A stretch of 64,000 nucleotides of DNA from Syntrophobacter sp963666995 (GTDB lineage: Bacteria > Desulfobacterota > Syntrophobacteria > Syntrophobacterales > Syntrophobacteraceae). Under the pieces are notes generated by a model. That model saw nothing but the letters and a program-made list of their open reading frames with translations. It was not told the origin of the DNA and did no database searches. A program made the position numbers and the translations under genes. Positions 62,503 to 64,000 of this stretch are shown here, piece after piece; within the stretch, counting starts at the first letter, position 1; every line of letters starts with the position of its first letter. The stretch lies in assembly GCA_963666995.1 (NCBI GenBank), contig OY762941.1, positions 868,001 to 932,000 of the forward strand, given 5' to 3'.

Positions 62503-64000
62503 ATGCGGATACCGATTGGCCTGAGGATCATTCTGGTTGGTTTTTTACTCATGTTCACATCGGCCGTCGGCTTGCTTCACGCCCAAACGTTCGGCACGCC
62601 AAGCGCGGAAGCTTTGAACAGGCTGGCGCAGGCCCGGGAGATGGTTGGGGCCGACCGTTCATTCAAAGTGGGTTACAATCCCGCCCTGGAATATTCCATC
62701 GACCAGCTCTGCGGGTTGAAGATGCCCGCCGACTGGGAACTCCGCGCCCCGTTTGTCGAGGCCGAACCGCTTGCCGTCACTCTCCCGTCGTCATACGACT
62801 GGCGCGACTATAACGGAGTGACCTCAGTGAAGGACCAGGGAGGATGCGGCGGTTGCTGGGCATTCTCCACGGTCGGAGTACTCGAGAGCCAGATCAAATT
62901 GAAATGCGGCGTGGAAACAGACCTATCCGAGCAATATCTCATTTCCTGCAACGTCGATAACTGGGATTGCGTCACGGGCGGATGGTTCGCGCATGACTAC
63001 CATTTGGATAAGGTGCCCCCGAGTGAGACCCAGGCAGGCGCCGTGAAGGAGTCCAAATTCCCCTATGAGGCATCGGATGTTGCATGCGCCGGGCCCTACA
63101 CTCATTCATATAAGATCTCGTCCTGGGCCTATGTCGGATCGTCCTACGGGGTGCCGAGCGTCAGCGCCATAAAGCAGGCCATCTACGAACACGGACCCGT
63201 AGCCGCTTCGATATGCACCGGGAATACATTCTCCGCGTATGTCAGCGGTATTTTTGATGATAACGAAACCTGTTCGGGCACAGTCAACCACGCCATCCTG
63301 CTGGTCGGCTGGAAGGACGATCTCGGAACGGACAACGGATACTGGATACTCAAAAACAGTTGGGGCACTTATTGGGGCGAGAGCGGTTACATGCGAATCC
63401 GGTACGGCGTATCCAACGTGGGATATGCCGCCAACTACGTGGAGTTTTCCAATTGCCCCGCGTCTTCACTTCCCACGGTCACGATCACGGCATCGGACGC
63501 GACGGCCGTGGAAGGTTCCAACTCGGGGAAATTCCTCGTCACCCGGACCGGCAGCACCAGTTCATACCTGGATGTCAAATATTCCATCACCGGAACGGCA
63601 ACCAACGGCACCGATTATAAGACGCTTTCCGGAACAGTCCGAATTCCCGCCGGGGCTGCTTCAAAGAGCATCTCCGTAAGCCCGATCGACAATACCGTGG
63701 CCGAAAGCAGGAAGACGGTCAATCTCACGCTGAAGGCCAACAGCGCTTACACCGTCGGGAGCCCAAACAGGGCCACCGTTTACCTCTACGACAACGACAC
63801 CGTCGTGACGGTCACGGCGACCACGGCTACGGCCACGGAAAACGGCACAAAAGGGGTATTCACTTTCAAGCGCGTGGGCGACACCAGCGGGACCCTTGCG
63901 GTGAAATATACCCTCAGCGGGACCGCGAAGAACGGCATCGATTATAAGACGCTTTCCGGCAGCATCAGCTTCGCCGTCGGTGCGGGGACCAAGACCCTCA
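62503..64000 (+). CDS. Secreted papain-family (C1A) cysteine protease with Calx-beta repeats (partial)
   Basis: Open at the window end, at least 499 residues. Signal peptide about 1-28 (IILVGFLLMFTSAVGLLHAQ). After a short pro-segment the protease domain starts near LPSSYDWRDYNGVTSVKDQG, with the catalytic Cys in GGCGGCWAFSTV, His in VNHAILLVGW and Asn in LKNSWGTYWGESGY. From about residue 320 there are two Calx-beta repeats, each with an ITGTATNGTDYKTLSG-like core; the second runs off the window. AAGGAGG lies 6 nt before the ATG. Calx-beta modules are common in large surface adhesins and bind calcium, so a cell-surface or extracellular role is likely. Confidence 0.88.
   Translation, partial: MRIPIGLRIILVGFLLMFTSAVGLLHAQTFGTPSAEALNRLAQAREMVGADRSFKVGYNPALEYSIDQLCGLKMPADWELRAPFVEAEPLAVTLPSSYDWRDYNGVTSVKDQGGCGGCWAFSTVGVLESQIKLKCGVETDLSEQYLISCNVDNWDCVTGGWFAHDYHLDKVPPSETQAGAVKESKFPYEASDVACAGPYTHSYKISSWAYVGSSYGVPSVSAIKQAIYEHGPVAASICTGNTFSAYVSGIFDDNETCSGTVNHAILLVGWKDDLGTDNGYWILKNSWGTYWGESGYMRIRYGVSNVGYAANYVEFSNCPASSLPTVTITASDATAVEGSNSGKFLVTRTGSTSSYLDVKYSITGTATNGTDYKTLSGTVRIPAGAASKSISVSPIDNTVAESRKTVNLTLKANSAYTVGSPNRATVYLYDNDTVVTVTATTATATENGTKGVFTFKRVGDTSGTLAVKYTLSGTAKNGIDYKTLSGSISFAVGAGTKTL

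Overview
The window looks like chromosomal DNA of a strictly anaerobic, syntrophic or sulfate-reducing member of the Desulfobacterota, close in character to Syntrophobacter. The reasons are flavin-based electron-bifurcation genes (HdrA, MvhD, Flx-like), ETF plus an ETF:quinone oxidoreductase, acyl-CoA metabolism with an ADP-forming acyl-CoA synthetase, and two in-frame UGA codons that read as selenocysteine. The genus is an inference. There are about 40 genes and no rRNA, tRNA, CRISPR or intact insertion sequence that I can see.

Region 1 (1-12003, minus strand) is one electron-transfer operon: hdrA (Cys form), mvhD fused to a helix-turn-helix, hdrA (selenocysteine form), mvhD, two Fe-S proteins resembling FlxC and FlxB, an FlxA-like NAD(P)H/FAD protein, and an HdrD-like protein (selenocysteine form) cut by the window edge. 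A sigma70-like promoter and a leader with a perfect 40-nt hairpin precede it. Both UGA codons replace a conserved Cys and are followed at the expected distance by a bacterial SECIS-like hairpin.

Region 2 (12487-20160) holds a tandem, eukaryote-like 6-phosphofructokinase, a repeat-rich intergenic stretch, a PHP-type tyrosine phosphatase of the CpsB/YwqE family, a decayed MFS transporter, and a tightly packed operon of an inositol-3-phosphate-synthase-like enzyme with two paralogous TIM-barrel isomerases/epimerases.

Region 3 (20163-27097) contains queD-queE-queC-queF, which turns dihydroneopterin triphosphate into preQ1 for queuosine, then a secreted subtilisin-like protease and a GAF/AAA+/Fis regulator whose GAFTGA loop reads GAFPGA.

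Region 4 (27526-36281) has a 1718-residue dikinase-like protein with its phosphohistidine domain before a C-terminal ATP-grasp (the order of glucan water dikinases), translationally coupled to a MaeB-type malic enzyme, followed by nadA.

Region 5 (36670-55648, minus strand) is an acyl-CoA catabolic cluster: GntR regulator, amidohydrolase, enoyl-CoA hydratase, ADP-forming acyl-CoA synthetase, a complete branched-chain-type ABC importer (livKHMGF), CoA-acylating (methyl)malonate-semialdehyde dehydrogenase, iron alcohol dehydrogenase, acyl-CoA dehydrogenase, etfBA and fixCX. The enzymes fit oxidation of a short branched or straight acyl-CoA through a 3-hydroxyacid and semialdehyde to propionyl- or acetyl-CoA, with electrons going through ETF to the quinone pool.

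Region 6 (56162-64000) has an L,D-transpeptidase beside a membrane-embedded spermidine-synthase-like protein, an AmmeMemoRadiSam pair that appears to be exported (Tat-like radical SAM enzyme plus a Memo-AMMECR1 fusion), and the 5' part of a secreted papain-family protease with Calx-beta repeats.
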